Shown in pieces: positions 18,341 through 27,014 of a stretch of 64,000 bases of DNA. Positions within the stretch are counted from its first letter, which is position 1, and each line of letters starts with the position of its first letter. The stretch spans positions 1-64,000 of the forward strand of contig CAYYMT010000001.1 of assembly GCA_964472715.1 (NCBI GenBank). Direction: 5' to 3'. The notes below the pieces were generated by a model, which did no database searches, was not told the origin of the DNA, and worked only from the letters and a program-made list of their open reading frames with translations. The translations under genes were made by a program, and so were the position numbers. Source of the stretch: JAFGTP01 sp964472715 (lineage in GTDB: Bacteria > Fidelibacterota > UBA2242 > JAFGTP01).

Positions 18341-18382
18341 AAAAAAAAACCGCGCAATTACGAATATCATAATTACGCGGTT
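18341..18382 (-). terminator. Rho-independent terminator after the cytochrome genes
   Basis: On the minus strand AACCGCG and CGCGGTT close a long AT-rich stem-loop that is followed by nine Ts (18341-18349 are As on the plus strand). It sits about 20 bases after the stop of the cytochrome-barrel gene. Confidence 0.85.
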
Positions 18383-18403
18383 AATGAATTGTTTTATAAA
18401 AAA

Positions 18404-19582
18404 TTAAAAACCTGTGGTGAGGCCTAATACAAACCGGTTGGCCTCATGTTCCATATCCATGGTGTATTCTCCGACAAGACGCAGATTGCGGGATAATAAA
18501 TAGGTGGTGCTGAGGGTTGCGGAATGATAATCGGCATCATCCAGTTCAGAATCAATGCGATTATAAAGAAATGTGTAATAAAACCGTGAGCGGTCGTAAT
18601 TTGGGCTGAAAATCAGTTCGGCAACAATACCATTGGTCATTATTTCATCACCATTCATAAACAGAGGATCGGAATCCCGGCGCATCAGTAACTGCCCGGT
18701 AAAGGCAAAGCGGTCATAGACCATATTAACATCCGGTCCGTAATACAAAATTTCATTGGTCATATCTTTTGGCATTCCGGCAATATCCAGTTGGGCTTCT
18801 TTGCCGTAATAGACAAAACCGCCGACACCGATATTTTCACCGATTCCCTGGGCGATACGCAGGCCGAAATTTTTATATTTATCATTATCAAACATTTTTT
18901 CCGGGCCGGCGTGGGGTATGCCATTGCCGTTGACCACCATGGCGACTAAATCAGTGCCGGTTTTTTCAATGCCATAGGTCAAAATAATCCCGCGGTCATA
19001 GGCCAGAGTGGTTCCGGAATTACCGATTTTTCGTTTATAGATCATATAATCTTCAAAAGTCAGCCGCAGTTCCCGTTTCATTAAGGGATCACAGGTTTGG
19101 AATTGCCCGACCATCAGATCCATTTCCAGTCCTTTGATATTATTAAAATGAATATATGCGTCTTCCAGCCCGGCCACTTCTCCCCTTTCTGAAAGATACA
19201 TGTAGAAATAATAGCCAATATTTTTGTATAATGAACCGCCGGACATCAATTTGACACCCCAGGGCGCCTGCAGATCATTTTTCACAGCGGTATTATCATC
19301 GGAAATGGCGTAAGCATCAAACCGCACCGCCAGTGGAAAATCACGGCTGAGCCACATCAGATCATCACCGGCAGACACATAATCCCGCGCTCTTTCTTCT
19401 TCATCCAGTACAAATCCATTGCCGGCAAAATCATCACCATAGGGTTTTAACCTGGGAAAGGGATCATGACAGGTTGTGCAGGATATTTTATAACGCCGCG
19501 CAAAGGCCGGTATGGCATAAACATTTTGCGCAATTAAAAACAACATCATAGTCACCATTAATAATAATTTAATTTTTCTCAT
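18404..19582 (-). CDS. Monoheme cytochrome c fused to an outer-membrane barrel (Cyc2-like)
   Basis: A 392-residue exported protein. After a signal peptide (cleavage near residue 23) comes AIPAFARRYKISCTTCH (24-39), then FPRLKPYGDDFAGNGF. This is the layout of Cyc2-type fused cytochrome-porins: an A-x-P-x-F-A-R element, one CxxCH heme site, and FPxLxxxGxxFxxxG. The remaining 340 or so residues are rich in alternating aromatic and polar strands and end in Phe, as outer-membrane barrels do. Cyc2 of iron oxidisers passes electrons across the outer membrane. Relatives occur in bacteria not known to oxidise iron, so the donor here is unknown. It lies 47 nt after the pentaheme cytochrome gene and before a strong terminator. 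Confidence 0.75.
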   Translation of the reverse strand: MRKIKLLLMVTMMLFLIAQNVYAIPAFARRYKISCTTCHDPFPRLKPYGDDFAGNGFVLDEEERARDYVSAGDDLMWLSRDFPLAVRFDAYAISDDNTAVKNDLQAPWGVKLMSGGSLYKNIGYYFYMYLSERGEVAGLEDAYIHFNNIKGLEMDLMVGQFQTCDPLMKRELRLTFEDYMIYKRKIGNSGTTLAYDRGIILTYGIEKTGTDLVAMVVNGNGIPHAGPEKMFDNDKYKNFGLRIAQGIGENIGVGGFVYYGKEAQLDIAGMPKDMTNEILYYGPDVNMVYDRFAFTGQLLMRRDSDPLFMNGDEIMTNGIVAELIFSPNYDRSRFYYTFLYNRIDSELDDADYHSATLSTTYLLSRNLRLVGEYTMDMEHEANRFVLGLTTGF

Positions 19583-19629
19583 ACTGTTCCTCCTTTAGTA
19601 TAACCCTATTTTTTTCGATAATGTTACAT

Positions 19630-20967
19630 TTAATCATAAACCAAAAATTCTGTTGATGTTTCATTCATAACCACGATTTCACTCTCTTCTTCCGGAACTT
19701 CCAGAAAATCCGCCACCGGTTTCACCAGTTTTTGGTAATTCAGTGAGGCCCGTACCTTTACTTTTCCAAAGGCGATGTCGTGAGGCATTTCCCAGGTAAA
19801 ATTTTCGATTTTGGTTTCCCGCGGCCCAATTCTGTAGTCAACTCCCAGTGAGCGGGTGTTCCACTGCATGATCGTCATAACGCCATTCTGATCGAAGTAG
19901 GGCATGCGGAAAATTCGATTTCCTGTCGGAATGCCATCCCGCTGTACACCTTTGAAATCTTTTTTCCCCAAGGGAATTCCCATGTCTGTATAGGCCAGTT
20001 CATCGGCGGCAATTGTATATTCTTCTCCGTCAAATCCTTTTTTGTCCACAGGTAAATGATATTCATTTCCGGCTTCGTCAGTAGCGGTTACATCGAGCCA
20101 TAAAATCCTGTCCTCTACAGAACCGGTGGGTATCTTGTGTCCGGCTTTGGCATTGAATAATTCCACCTGTACTCTGACAACGCCGTCGTAGGGTACTTCC
20201 AGTTGATCACAATGCATGGAAATCTCAATTGCGCCGCGAAGTTTCGCCGGATTGTGAGCTCCCAGAAAAACATGTTGCGCCACCATTCCTTCCTTTGCCA
20301 TGGGAGCGCTGCGACCCGGCGCTTTTGGCATATGGCAGGTAAAGCATTTTACACCTTCTTCGGCATAGGGGCCTTCCGCCCACTCTATTTGCGTGGATTT
20401 AACATAAATTCCGTAAGGATTTTTTTCATTATGACAAGAGCCGCAAAGCTCGGTTTGACGGAACAGGGCATTTTCCTCTGTAATGTGATGGGGAGATTCC
20501 AGGCCCGGTTTCGCGCCGTATTTAGTACGGCCGGGCTGTGATATCCAACTGAAATTCACGGCTTCACCGGAAATACCGGTCATGGTATGGCATATATCGC
20601 AGGAAACGCCTTCATTGGCGCGGGACCCTTCTTCGGGACGCGGCGGCGGTACATCTCCGGCCAGATAAGCAAGAGGCGCGTGACAACCATTACAATCATC
20701 CGCCACCGGTTTAAAAAAATCATCCACTTCACCATGGGGAACAGCCAGATCAAAATATTCGATTTCATCCCAATGATGGGTAAAGGACTGCGACATCATG
20801 GAACGCTTCCACTGATAATAAATATCCACGTGGCAGCTGGCGCAGGCTTGTGGTTTTTCATACTGGCTGTATTGTTTTGACCCCTTGGCCTCTTCCCCGG
20901 CCGGCCATTCTTTGGCAAATAATAATATGACTAATATCAGGGGAAGAAAGAGTATTATTTTTTTCAT
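19630..20967 (-). CDS. Pentaheme cytochrome c (c554-like multiheme domain)
   Basis: An exported 445-residue protein with five CxxCH sites (Cys at 42, 92, 123, 175 and 208, counting from the chosen start), then a beta-rich C-terminal half without hemes. The first site, CASCHVDIYYQWKRSMMSQS, and the ones after it match the pattern of cytochrome c554-type or nitrite/tetrathionate-type multiheme proteins. It begins with one hydrophobic segment, which may be a signal peptide or an anchor. The ATG at 20967 is chosen: GAGG lies six bases before it, and the longer frame starts with GTG. It is followed by the Cyc2-like gene and faces resB-ccsA. A role as periplasmic electron carrier is inferred. Confidence 0.85.
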   Translation of the reverse strand: MKKIILFLPLILVILLFAKEWPAGEEAKGSKQYSQYEKPQACASCHVDIYYQWKRSMMSQSFTHHWDEIEYFDLAVPHGEVDDFFKPVADDCNGCHAPLAYLAGDVPPPRPEEGSRANEGVSCDICHTMTGISGEAVNFSWISQPGRTKYGAKPGLESPHHITEENALFRQTELCGSCHNEKNPYGIYVKSTQIEWAEGPYAEEGVKCFTCHMPKAPGRSAPMAKEGMVAQHVFLGAHNPAKLRGAIEISMHCDQLEVPYDGVVRVQVELFNAKAGHKIPTGSVEDRILWLDVTATDEAGNEYHLPVDKKGFDGEEYTIAADELAYTDMGIPLGKKDFKGVQRDGIPTGNRIFRMPYFDQNGVMTIMQWNTRSLGVDYRIGPRETKIENFTWEMPHDIAFGKVKVRASLNYQKLVKPVADFLEVPEEESEIVVMNETSTEFLVYD

Positions 20968-21088
20968 GATTTCCTCATCGCTTATTGGCACCTTTACTAT
21001 AATAAGTATTTTATCTAACTAAAATCAAATAATCCCCCTTTTTTTTCTTTATAATTAAAATAATTACTAATAAAGGCTACAACGGTAT

Positions 21089-21118
21089 TTGACAAACAGT
21101 TACCGGACAGACATGATA
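21089..21118 (+). promoter_or_regulatory. Possible sigma-70 promoter for resB-ccsA
   Basis: TTGACA (21089-21094) matches the -35 consensus exactly. ATGATA (21113-21118) is a weak -10 after an 18-base spacer. It lies in the 230-base divergent gap between the cytochrome genes and resB, about 100 bases before the resB start. The rest of the gap shows no clear gene. Confidence 0.35.
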
Positions 21119-21213
21119 AAAGAGATGACTTTTAGGAGAGTCGCCGATTATTCTGTTGAAAGTTATCGGACTTTATTTTATATTGGACTATAAATATTAT
21201 GGGGACATTAATC

Positions 21214-22086
21214 ATGAAAAAGAAATTACTGATCTTTTTTCAAATTTTAACACTGGTCATTATAATTTTATTGGCGATTTCTACTTTTTTCATTCAGCAC
21301 CATGATCCGGCAAATTATAGTGATAATGCTATTGTCAGATTGTTATGTTTGGACCATTATTACAACTCCTGGCTGAATGTGAGCTTATTTATGCTCATGG
21401 CATTGCTGCTATTGTTTTCACTCTTGAGTGGCGGAATAAAAAGTCGCTGCCAGCAAATATTACACATCACAATTTTAGGGTCATTTTTCATTATAATGTT
21501 TGATAAAGGTTTTAATCAGCGCACGATAGTACCCTTTCCTGAAAAAGAAACCATCAATTTTTCCGATATTATTAATGATCCCGATACGGACCATACAATT
21601 ATCCTGGATAAATTTGAAATCGATTTGCATACCGGTAGCCGGATGGTCAAAGCCTATGTCAGTCATTTGATCATCAATGAAATGGACACAGTACAATTGA
21701 AGGTGAACAAACCGGTCCAAATCGGCAAATACAATCTCTACCAAAATGCCTATGACCGGGTACCTGTTTATGACTTAAAAATTAAGGATTATAATTATGG
21801 GATATCTCCTTTTGATACTTTATATGTGGATGGCAATCAAGTGTTTATTGACCTTTCGCAAGATTATAAACAGATGACCTTCCACTTCAATGAACAGGAA
21901 CATGTCTTGTCGGTTAGAGGCGGACGCTTCCACATTGCGGAATTTCCGGTTGAAATTGAAATGGAGGGGATGAAGTATGTCAGCATTATTGAAGTCGCTG
22001 AAGTGCGTGGCATGGGGCTTTTGCTGATCTTTGGAATTGGCTATTTGATTTCCCTTGGCTATTGTTTTTGGAGGAAAAAATCATGA
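21214..22086 (+). CDS. resB: ResB/Ccs1-like cytochrome c maturation protein
   Basis: Part of the System II machinery that delivers heme to apocytochromes in the periplasm. The 290-residue protein has hydrophobic segments near its N-terminus (FFQILTLVIIILLAISTFF), at 50-70 and at its end, with a periplasmic domain between them. NVSLFMLMALLLLFSLLSGG and the beta-rich FEIDLHTG...KAYVSHL region resemble ResB. It is shorter than Bacillus ResB (about 540 residues), as in other compact ResB-like proteins. The ATG at 21214 has GGGGA eight bases upstream; the ATG at 21199 has none. Its stop overlaps the ccsA start (ATGA), and both genes diverge from two c-type cytochromes, which are the likely clients. 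Confidence 0.8.
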   Translation: MKKKLLIFFQILTLVIIILLAISTFFIQHHDPANYSDNAIVRLLCLDHYYNSWLNVSLFMLMALLLLFSLLSGGIKSRCQQILHITILGSFFIIMFDKGFNQRTIVPFPEKETINFSDIINDPDTDHTIILDKFEIDLHTGSRMVKAYVSHLIINEMDTVQLKVNKPVQIGKYNLYQNAYDRVPVYDLKIKDYNYGISPFDTLYVDGNQVFIDLSQDYKQMTFHFNEQEHVLSVRGGRFHIAEFPVEIEMEGMKYVSIIEVAEVRGMGLLLIFGIGYLISLGYCFWRKKS

Positions 22087-22838
22087 TCTATGAAACATAT
22101 TTACTGCTGGCAGCCGCCTTTAGTTTTTTAATCGCGCTAATTTTTAGTATTAATCTGAACAAAGAATATACCGGCCGTGTGTTCATCTTTTTGGGAATTG
22201 CTTTGCAATTACTTTTGTTGATCCTCCGATCTTATTACGCCAAGCATCCGCCTTTTACCAACCTTTATGAAACAATGATTCTGCTGCCTTTCCTCTTTTC
22301 CCTGCGATTGGTTTTCTGGAAGGAACAGGTGAAAGGCAATATTCAATATGGCGTAATTGGTATCATTCTGTTGCTGGATGTTATCGCCATCATGATGCCG
22401 GAACATTTGAAAATCATCAAACCCCTGATGCCGGCCTTGAATAGTTTCTGGATGTATATCCATGTTCCCGCCTATTTTATTGCTTACGCTTCGATGCTGG
22501 TTGCCACAGTACTGGCAATATTATTACTGGCACGCAAAGATGACCGGAATATACTGGCAAAAAAACTGGATGGCGAGGTTAAAATCGCTTTCTTCTTTCT
22601 GAATGCCGGTATGATCACCGGCGCCATCTGGGCCTATTATAGTTGGGGAACTTACTGGGGTTGGGATCCTAAGGAGGTTTGGTCGCTGATCAATATTTTG
22701 GTGCTCTCTTATTATTTTCATATCAATAAAAAAGGGGTAATACCCAAAGCCGTCATTGTGATTATAACCTTACTGACGATTATTTTTACTTATATTGGTG
22801 TGACTTTTATTTTACCGGGACTGCATAGTTATACATAA
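22083..22838 (+). CDS. ccsA: CcsA/ResC cytochrome c assembly protein
   Basis: The heme-handling membrane partner of ResB. The 251-residue protein has about eight hydrophobic segments and the tryptophan-rich WWD motif, YSWGTYWGWDPKEVWS, that binds heme on the outer side of the membrane. The start at 22083 is set by a strong GGAGG (22070-22074), and it overlaps the resB stop by ATGA, so the pair is translationally coupled. A TTG further upstream in frame is not needed. A 113-base gap with two small palindromic elements follows. Confidence 0.92.
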   Translation: MIYETYLLLAAAFSFLIALIFSINLNKEYTGRVFIFLGIALQLLLLILRSYYAKHPPFTNLYETMILLPFLFSLRLVFWKEQVKGNIQYGVIGIILLLDVIAIMMPEHLKIIKPLMPALNSFWMYIHVPAYFIAYASMLVATVLAILLLARKDDRNILAKKLDGEVKIAFFFLNAGMITGAIWAYYSWGTYWGWDPKEVWSLINILVLSYYFHINKKGVIPKAVIVIITLLTIIFTYIGVTFILPGLHSYT

Positions 22839-22879
22839 GTTTCTTCTAATTTAAAACACCGGTGGTCAGATATAAATCT

Positions 22880-22904
22880 TGTAGAACGACCTTCCGGGTC
22901 GTTC
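22880..22904 (+). repeat. Short palindromic repeat (TGTAG family), copy A
   Basis: TGTAG followed by a perfect eight-base stem, GAACGACC (22884-22891) and GGTCGTTC (22897-22904), with a five-base TTCCG loop. The same layout (TGTAG, inverted arms, a centre with TTC and CG) recurs at 25442 and 26042. It could act as a hairpin at the end of the ccsA transcript, but no T-run follows. Confidence 0.5.
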
Positions 22905-22951
22905 AATGTTTGCCTGAGCGGTAAAATATATAACCAGAGGAATTAATTGCT

Positions 22952-23212
22952 TTAGATAACGCTACATAAGCAGGAGGCCTGTGCTACAAATTTATAAATC
23001 GCCAAAATACCTTTGATGAAATATTCATGCGCAGGATTATGAATATCAACGCTCTTCCTGCGATAATTGACCAAAGACCCGGCGCGATACGTCCGCAAAA
23101 TTGACCGCGGAACATTCAAACCAATCACTTTAATTTGATGGTTTCGTATTATATCCATGAGGATTTTTGTGTAGCCGTAATTGAAACTTTCCCGGGATTT
23201 ACGGTTTAACAA
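22952..23212 (-). pseudogene. Remnant of a ChaN-like (haem-binding uptake) protein
   Basis: An 86-residue reading frame with a TTG start and no ribosome-binding site. Its middle part, TKILMDIIRNHQIKVIGLNVPRSILRTYRAG, is split here as YTKILMDIIRNHQ and IKVIGLNVPRSILRTY. It resembles the part of ChaN-type proteins where a helix leads into an xxLNxPRxxxR loop. A whole ChaN protein is about 250-300 residues, so this would be only a piece. The end of the frame (VAQASCLC) is the translated TGTAG element. The frame is continuous with that of uvrC beyond its stop at 23237. It is most likely a decayed gene piece. It may instead be chance. Confidence 0.35.
22962..22988 (-). repeat. TGTAG-type element, copy B
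   Basis: On the minus strand TGTAGCACAGG, then CCTCCTG, then an imperfect right arm. It resembles elements of the TGTAG family at 22880, 25442 and 26042 in start and in central pyrimidines, but the second arm has decayed. Confidence 0.35.
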
Positions 23213-23236
23213 ATTAATAATAAACGCATTACATGA

Positions 23237-25069
23237 TTACCTGTTATGTAAACATATCCATATTTTTTCAGCCAGTTTCGGGCCGATTCCTTCCACATCA
23301 CAGAGATCCTCAACTGACAGCGCTTTGATTCTCTCAATTGATTTATAGTGATTATACAGCGCCAGTTTCTTCTTCTCACCTAAACCGGGGATGTCATCCA
23401 GGATCGATCTGACAGCCGCCTTATTACGGGTTTTCCGGTGATAGGTAATGGCAAACCGGTGGGATTCGTCACGAATACGCTGCAACAAGGTCAGCGCCGG
23501 GTTATCTTTCGCTAAAATAATCGGCTCAGATTGTCCGGGACGGAATATCTCCTCCAGCCGTTTTGCTATTCCGATGATTGGAATTTCATCCAGTTCCAGG
23601 GTATTTAATTCATATTTTGCCGCGGACAATTGCCCTTTGCCGCCGTCGATTAAGATAAGATCGGGCAATTCCAGGTTTTCTTTAAGAACCCGTGTATACC
23701 GGCGCTTCACCACTTCCGCCATGGAGGCGAAATCATTGGCTCCTTTTACTGTCTTAATTCGATATTTGCGGTACTGACTTTTTTTAGCGGCACCATTGAC
23801 AAAACAAACCATTGAAGCGACTTTATACCGGCCGCTAATATTAGAAATATCAAACCCTTCAATTCGACGAGGCAAATCCTTTAGATTAAGTGATTCTTTT
23901 AATTTACTGATAGTCAGAGGTGTATAATTTTCAAACTTATTCTTCTTCGCGATATATTCTTTCAGTTTTAATTGAGCATTTTTTTCCGCCATTCCCAGTA
24001 ACCGGCTTTTACTTTTACGGGTTCCCTTCAGAATTTTCACAGCTTTTCCGGCTCTCTGTTTTAACCAGTCATTCAGCAGCTCCCGATTTTCCGGAAGTTC
24101 TTCAACAATGATTTCATTAGGAAAATTTTGGGTATTTGCATAGTAACTTTGGATGAAATTTTCAAGGACAATAGTATAATTGTCCTCATTTTTACAATCC
24201 AGGAAGAATGAATCCTGGTTGATCACTTTTCCCTGCCGGATTTTTAGCAAAATTGCACAGGCTTTTTCCTCGTCAATGGAAATATTGACCAGATCACGGT
24301 CTTTCAAATCAGTATCTTCCACTACCTGACGTCTATAGAGGTTGTTAATCAACTTGATGTTATCCCGGTACTTAGCCGCTAATTCAAATTTCATTGCACC
24401 TGCCGCTTCTTTCATTCGTTTCTCAAAATACGCCAGCACCTCATCTGTTTTTCCATTGAGAAAGTCTTCAATCTTATTGATCATCTCAATATAATGATCG
24501 CGGCTAATATTCTTAATACAAGGCGCTTCGCAGCGGTTAATATGAAAATTCAAGCAGACTTTCTGATGGTCGGGGCCGGTATTTTCCGGGGTTAATTTCC
24601 GGTTGCACCGCCGCACAGGAAATATTTTTTTAATCAGATTGATAGTGTTTTTCAACTTTCGCGATTCCGTATAGGGACCGAAGTATTTTCCGCCATCATC
24701 CTCTAACTTTCTGGTAGTAAACACCCTGGGATAATAATCATTGGTGATTTTTACGTAGGGAAAGGTTTTGTCATCGCGTAAAAGGATATTGTATTTTGGT
24801 TTATGCTCCTTAATGAGATTATTTTCCAGTATCAGGGCATCAATTTCTGAATTTGTTATGATAAATTCCACATCAGCAATATTACGTACCAGTTTACGGG
24901 TTTTCAAATCTTTGGAAGAAGTATTTATAAAATAGGAATTTACCCGTTTTTTAAGGTTTCGCGCTTTACCAATGTATATAATTTTACCCTTTTGATTTTT
25001 ATAAAGGTAACAGCCGGATTCTACCGGGGCATTTTTTATTTTTTCTTTTAAATGATCATTCTGCAACAA
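23237..25069 (-). CDS. uvrC: Excinuclease ABC subunit C
   Basis: Makes the two incisions in nucleotide excision repair together with UvrA and UvrB. The 610-residue length is normal. Domains seen in order: GIY-YIG nuclease at the N-terminus (SGCYLYKNQKGKIIYIGKAR, with R and E further on), a Cys cluster around 150-190, a UVR motif for UvrB contact near 200-235, the RNase H-like nuclease domain (IEGFDISNISG, LILIDGGKGQLSAA), and a helix-hairpin-helix pair at the end (IPGLGEKKK, VEGIGPKLAEKI). It stands alone on the minus strand. Confidence 0.97.
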   Translation of the reverse strand: MLQNDHLKEKIKNAPVESGCYLYKNQKGKIIYIGKARNLKKRVNSYFINTSSKDLKTRKLVRNIADVEFIITNSEIDALILENNLIKEHKPKYNILLRDDKTFPYVKITNDYYPRVFTTRKLEDDGGKYFGPYTESRKLKNTINLIKKIFPVRRCNRKLTPENTGPDHQKVCLNFHINRCEAPCIKNISRDHYIEMINKIEDFLNGKTDEVLAYFEKRMKEAAGAMKFELAAKYRDNIKLINNLYRRQVVEDTDLKDRDLVNISIDEEKACAILLKIRQGKVINQDSFFLDCKNEDNYTIVLENFIQSYYANTQNFPNEIIVEELPENRELLNDWLKQRAGKAVKILKGTRKSKSRLLGMAEKNAQLKLKEYIAKKNKFENYTPLTISKLKESLNLKDLPRRIEGFDISNISGRYKVASMVCFVNGAAKKSQYRKYRIKTVKGANDFASMAEVVKRRYTRVLKENLELPDLILIDGGKGQLSAAKYELNTLELDEIPIIGIAKRLEEIFRPGQSEPIILAKDNPALTLLQRIRDESHRFAITYHRKTRNKAAVRSILDDIPGLGEKKKLALYNHYKSIERIKALSVEDLCDVEGIGPKLAEKIWICLHNR

Positions 25070-25441
25070 TTAATATTCTCCTGATATTGCTGTAAATTAC
25101 TGAAACTTTATTTATTTAACAAAGGTTTGACAAAATGACAGACAAAAAATTCACTTTAAATATTTATCGTAACCTACTCATTTAAAGTATATTAAATTTA
25201 TTAACTGTCAAGATCTTCAAGTGTTTTTATTATGTATGGTTTTTCCGTGCGTTGGCACTCATAGTTTTTGTTTTTTTAATTATGAAAATTTTTAAATTGA
25301 TCTGTACGCTTGTTCTTCTGACATTATAAAAAATTATCATTAAAAAAGGTAAATAACTGATGTTAAGAATTTTATATTGTTTGAGATGCTACCCAAAATG
25401 GTATAATCATTATTAAAATTCGAATCTATTTCATATTTCAC

Positions 25442-25467
25442 TGTAGTGGACAATTCGAATTGTCCAC
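25442..25467. repeat. Short palindromic repeat (TGTAG family), copy C
   Basis: TGTAG leads into a perfect 22-base palindrome (25446-25467): arms GTGGACAATTC and GAATTGTCCAC with no loop. It is the most regular of the family and could form a cruciform or be a protein binding site. Confidence 0.55.
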
Positions 25468-26041
25468 AAGGTTTGACAGAGCCTCGAGTTTATAAAATTT
25501 ACCGTTTTGGGGGAAGCTTAGCGAAAACAGAGGCAGTTGTTTATCTTTTCAGGTAATATTTTTTAACCAAGGAAAAGTGAAGATCGTTAGTTTTAATCAA
25601 CCACTACAATCCAACAAATATCATGTAATCTCACAGTTGTTTTTACTATAGGTAATCCGTATTACCACGTTTTACAAGTAAAGAAGAACAAAATCCAAAA
25701 ATAACAACTGGTCCACCAGACATGTAGGTTGTCAATTACTGAGTGTATATCTTTTAAGATACCAGATTGTTATAATATTTCAAATATAACTATATATTAC
25801 TGTTTTTAACTTCAATCAAACTCTATAATAGTTTGATATATAGTTTATTAAAGAATTTGGATAAAGTTAAAGTATATATGCGTTTTATTTGGATGATTTT
25901 AGTTTATTATACTGGCTGATACCGTGGAATTTTAAGACTCCTCTCCTACTCCCTGTTATTTTAAAATTACCTGGTTACTATTTTGGTTGATTTTTTCTTC
26001 CCTGGTTTTAGTCTGATGATTTATAGGTACTTTTTTTGTAC

Positions 26042-26066
26042 TGTAGATGACATTTCCGATTGTCAT
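26042..26066. repeat. Short palindromic repeat (TGTAG family), copy D
   Basis: TGTAG leads into ATGACATT-TCCG-ATTGTCAT, an eight-base stem with one mismatch and a TCCG centre. It has the same layout as copies A and C. Confidence 0.45.
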
Positions 26067-26295
26067 ATTTCGGGTTATTTCATGTGACCACGAATTTTAT
26101 ACGAACAAGTATCCGGATGGCTATAAACAAGACATGCAAAAAGATTTTTTTCGCACGTAAAGAGGGACTTTATGAGATTTATTTGATTTATTAGAGGAGA
26201 GATTTAATTACAGGCCACCAGAGAAACGATCTCACTATGGCCTGTATTCTAAGTTGGAATTTTTGAAATCTTAAATTGATTTATGACAAAATATT

Positions 26296-26679
26296 TCATT
26301 TTGGAAAGAAAATTTTGTCCAAACTAAATTTTCCTGAACCTTTGGCGGCGATAAACAAAAAAACGAAACAGTAGAGTGCCGCTAATTCTCCCCCATTTTG
26401 AATCGGCAGCAGGGCATTGGTTCCATGCGCCATCCAATAGGCAAAAGCCATCAGGCCACTAGCCAGAAACGCAGCCCAGCGTGTCAGGAATCCGGCCATT
26501 ACAAATAAGCCGCCAATGAGTTCTATCCCCCCGGCAATATATTTTACCATTGCAGGCGCGCTATTGGAAGAGGGCGGAAATCCTAATAATTTTTGACTAC
26601 CATGCCATAATAATAAAAATCCCGCGACAATCCTGAGCGCAACATAAATTTCTTCTTCATACTTTTTTAAAAACGTCAT
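26296..26679 (-). CDS. DoxX family membrane protein
   Basis: A 127-residue protein with four hydrophobic helices. It has the DoxX pattern: ALRIVAGFLLLWHGSQKLLGF in the first helix, IAGGIELIGGLFVMAGFLTRWAA in the middle and GGELAALYCFVFLFIAAKGSG near the end, each split across helices. The family is often linked to membrane redox stress or quinone handling, but the reaction is not known for most members. It stands alone between the gene-poor stretch and a divergent glycoside hydrolase gene. Confidence 0.88.
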   Translation of the reverse strand: MTFLKKYEEEIYVALRIVAGFLLLWHGSQKLLGFPPSSNSAPAMVKYIAGGIELIGGLFVMAGFLTRWAAFLASGLMAFAYWMAHGTNALLPIQNGGELAALYCFVFLFIAAKGSGKFSLDKIFFPK

Positions 26680-26977
26680 TGCATTCCTCCCTATTTTTCA
26701 TGTCAGATATGTATTTATTAAATTTTTACTTCTTCTTCCAGTTTATATTAAATTTTTTTGAAAACCACTTCTATTATCTTAAGAATGGAATACAAGACTC
26801 ATGAAATGGCGTCCATTTCGCATAAACATCACCCTTTAGTGGCTGTCAGATCGCAAGGGTATACTGTATTATAAATTTCGGAGATCTTCCAAAACTCAGA
26901 TATTTTTTTGTTGACTGAAAAATTAAAAACCCAAAAAAGTCCTTTTATTTTTATTTTTCCGGCAATATATTTAGTTG
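26680..26977. other. Intergenic region upstream of the GH2 gene
   Basis: This 298-base stretch separates the divergent DoxX and GH2 genes, so it should hold both promoters. It contains a small stem, GAAATGG (26804-26810) with CCATTTC (26814-26820), and a TTGACT at 26911 without a matching -10 that I could recognise. No small gene was seen. Confidence 0.5.
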
Positions 26978-26993
26978 ATGTTACCGATAACAT
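26978..26993. promoter_or_regulatory. LacI-type operator-like palindrome before the GH2 gene
   Basis: ATGTTACCGATAACAT is symmetric except for one base pair and has a central CG, the pattern of LacI/PurR-family operators. It ends 21 bases before the GH2 start, where a repressor would block transcription. No LacI-family gene lies in the window. Confidence 0.5.
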
Positions 26994-27014
26994 TAGAAAT
27001 AACAAGGGATGAAT

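Larger units (their letters stand above)
25070..26295. other. Gene-poor AT-rich stretch
   Basis: About 1.2 kb with no reading frame that looks like a protein on either strand. All three frames are broken by many stops. It contains two palindromic elements (25442 and 26042) and long AT runs. I saw no tRNA-like fold, no transposase relic and no terminal repeats. It may be a decayed gene or a regulatory or structural RNA region; sequence alone does not decide. Confidence 0.6.
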
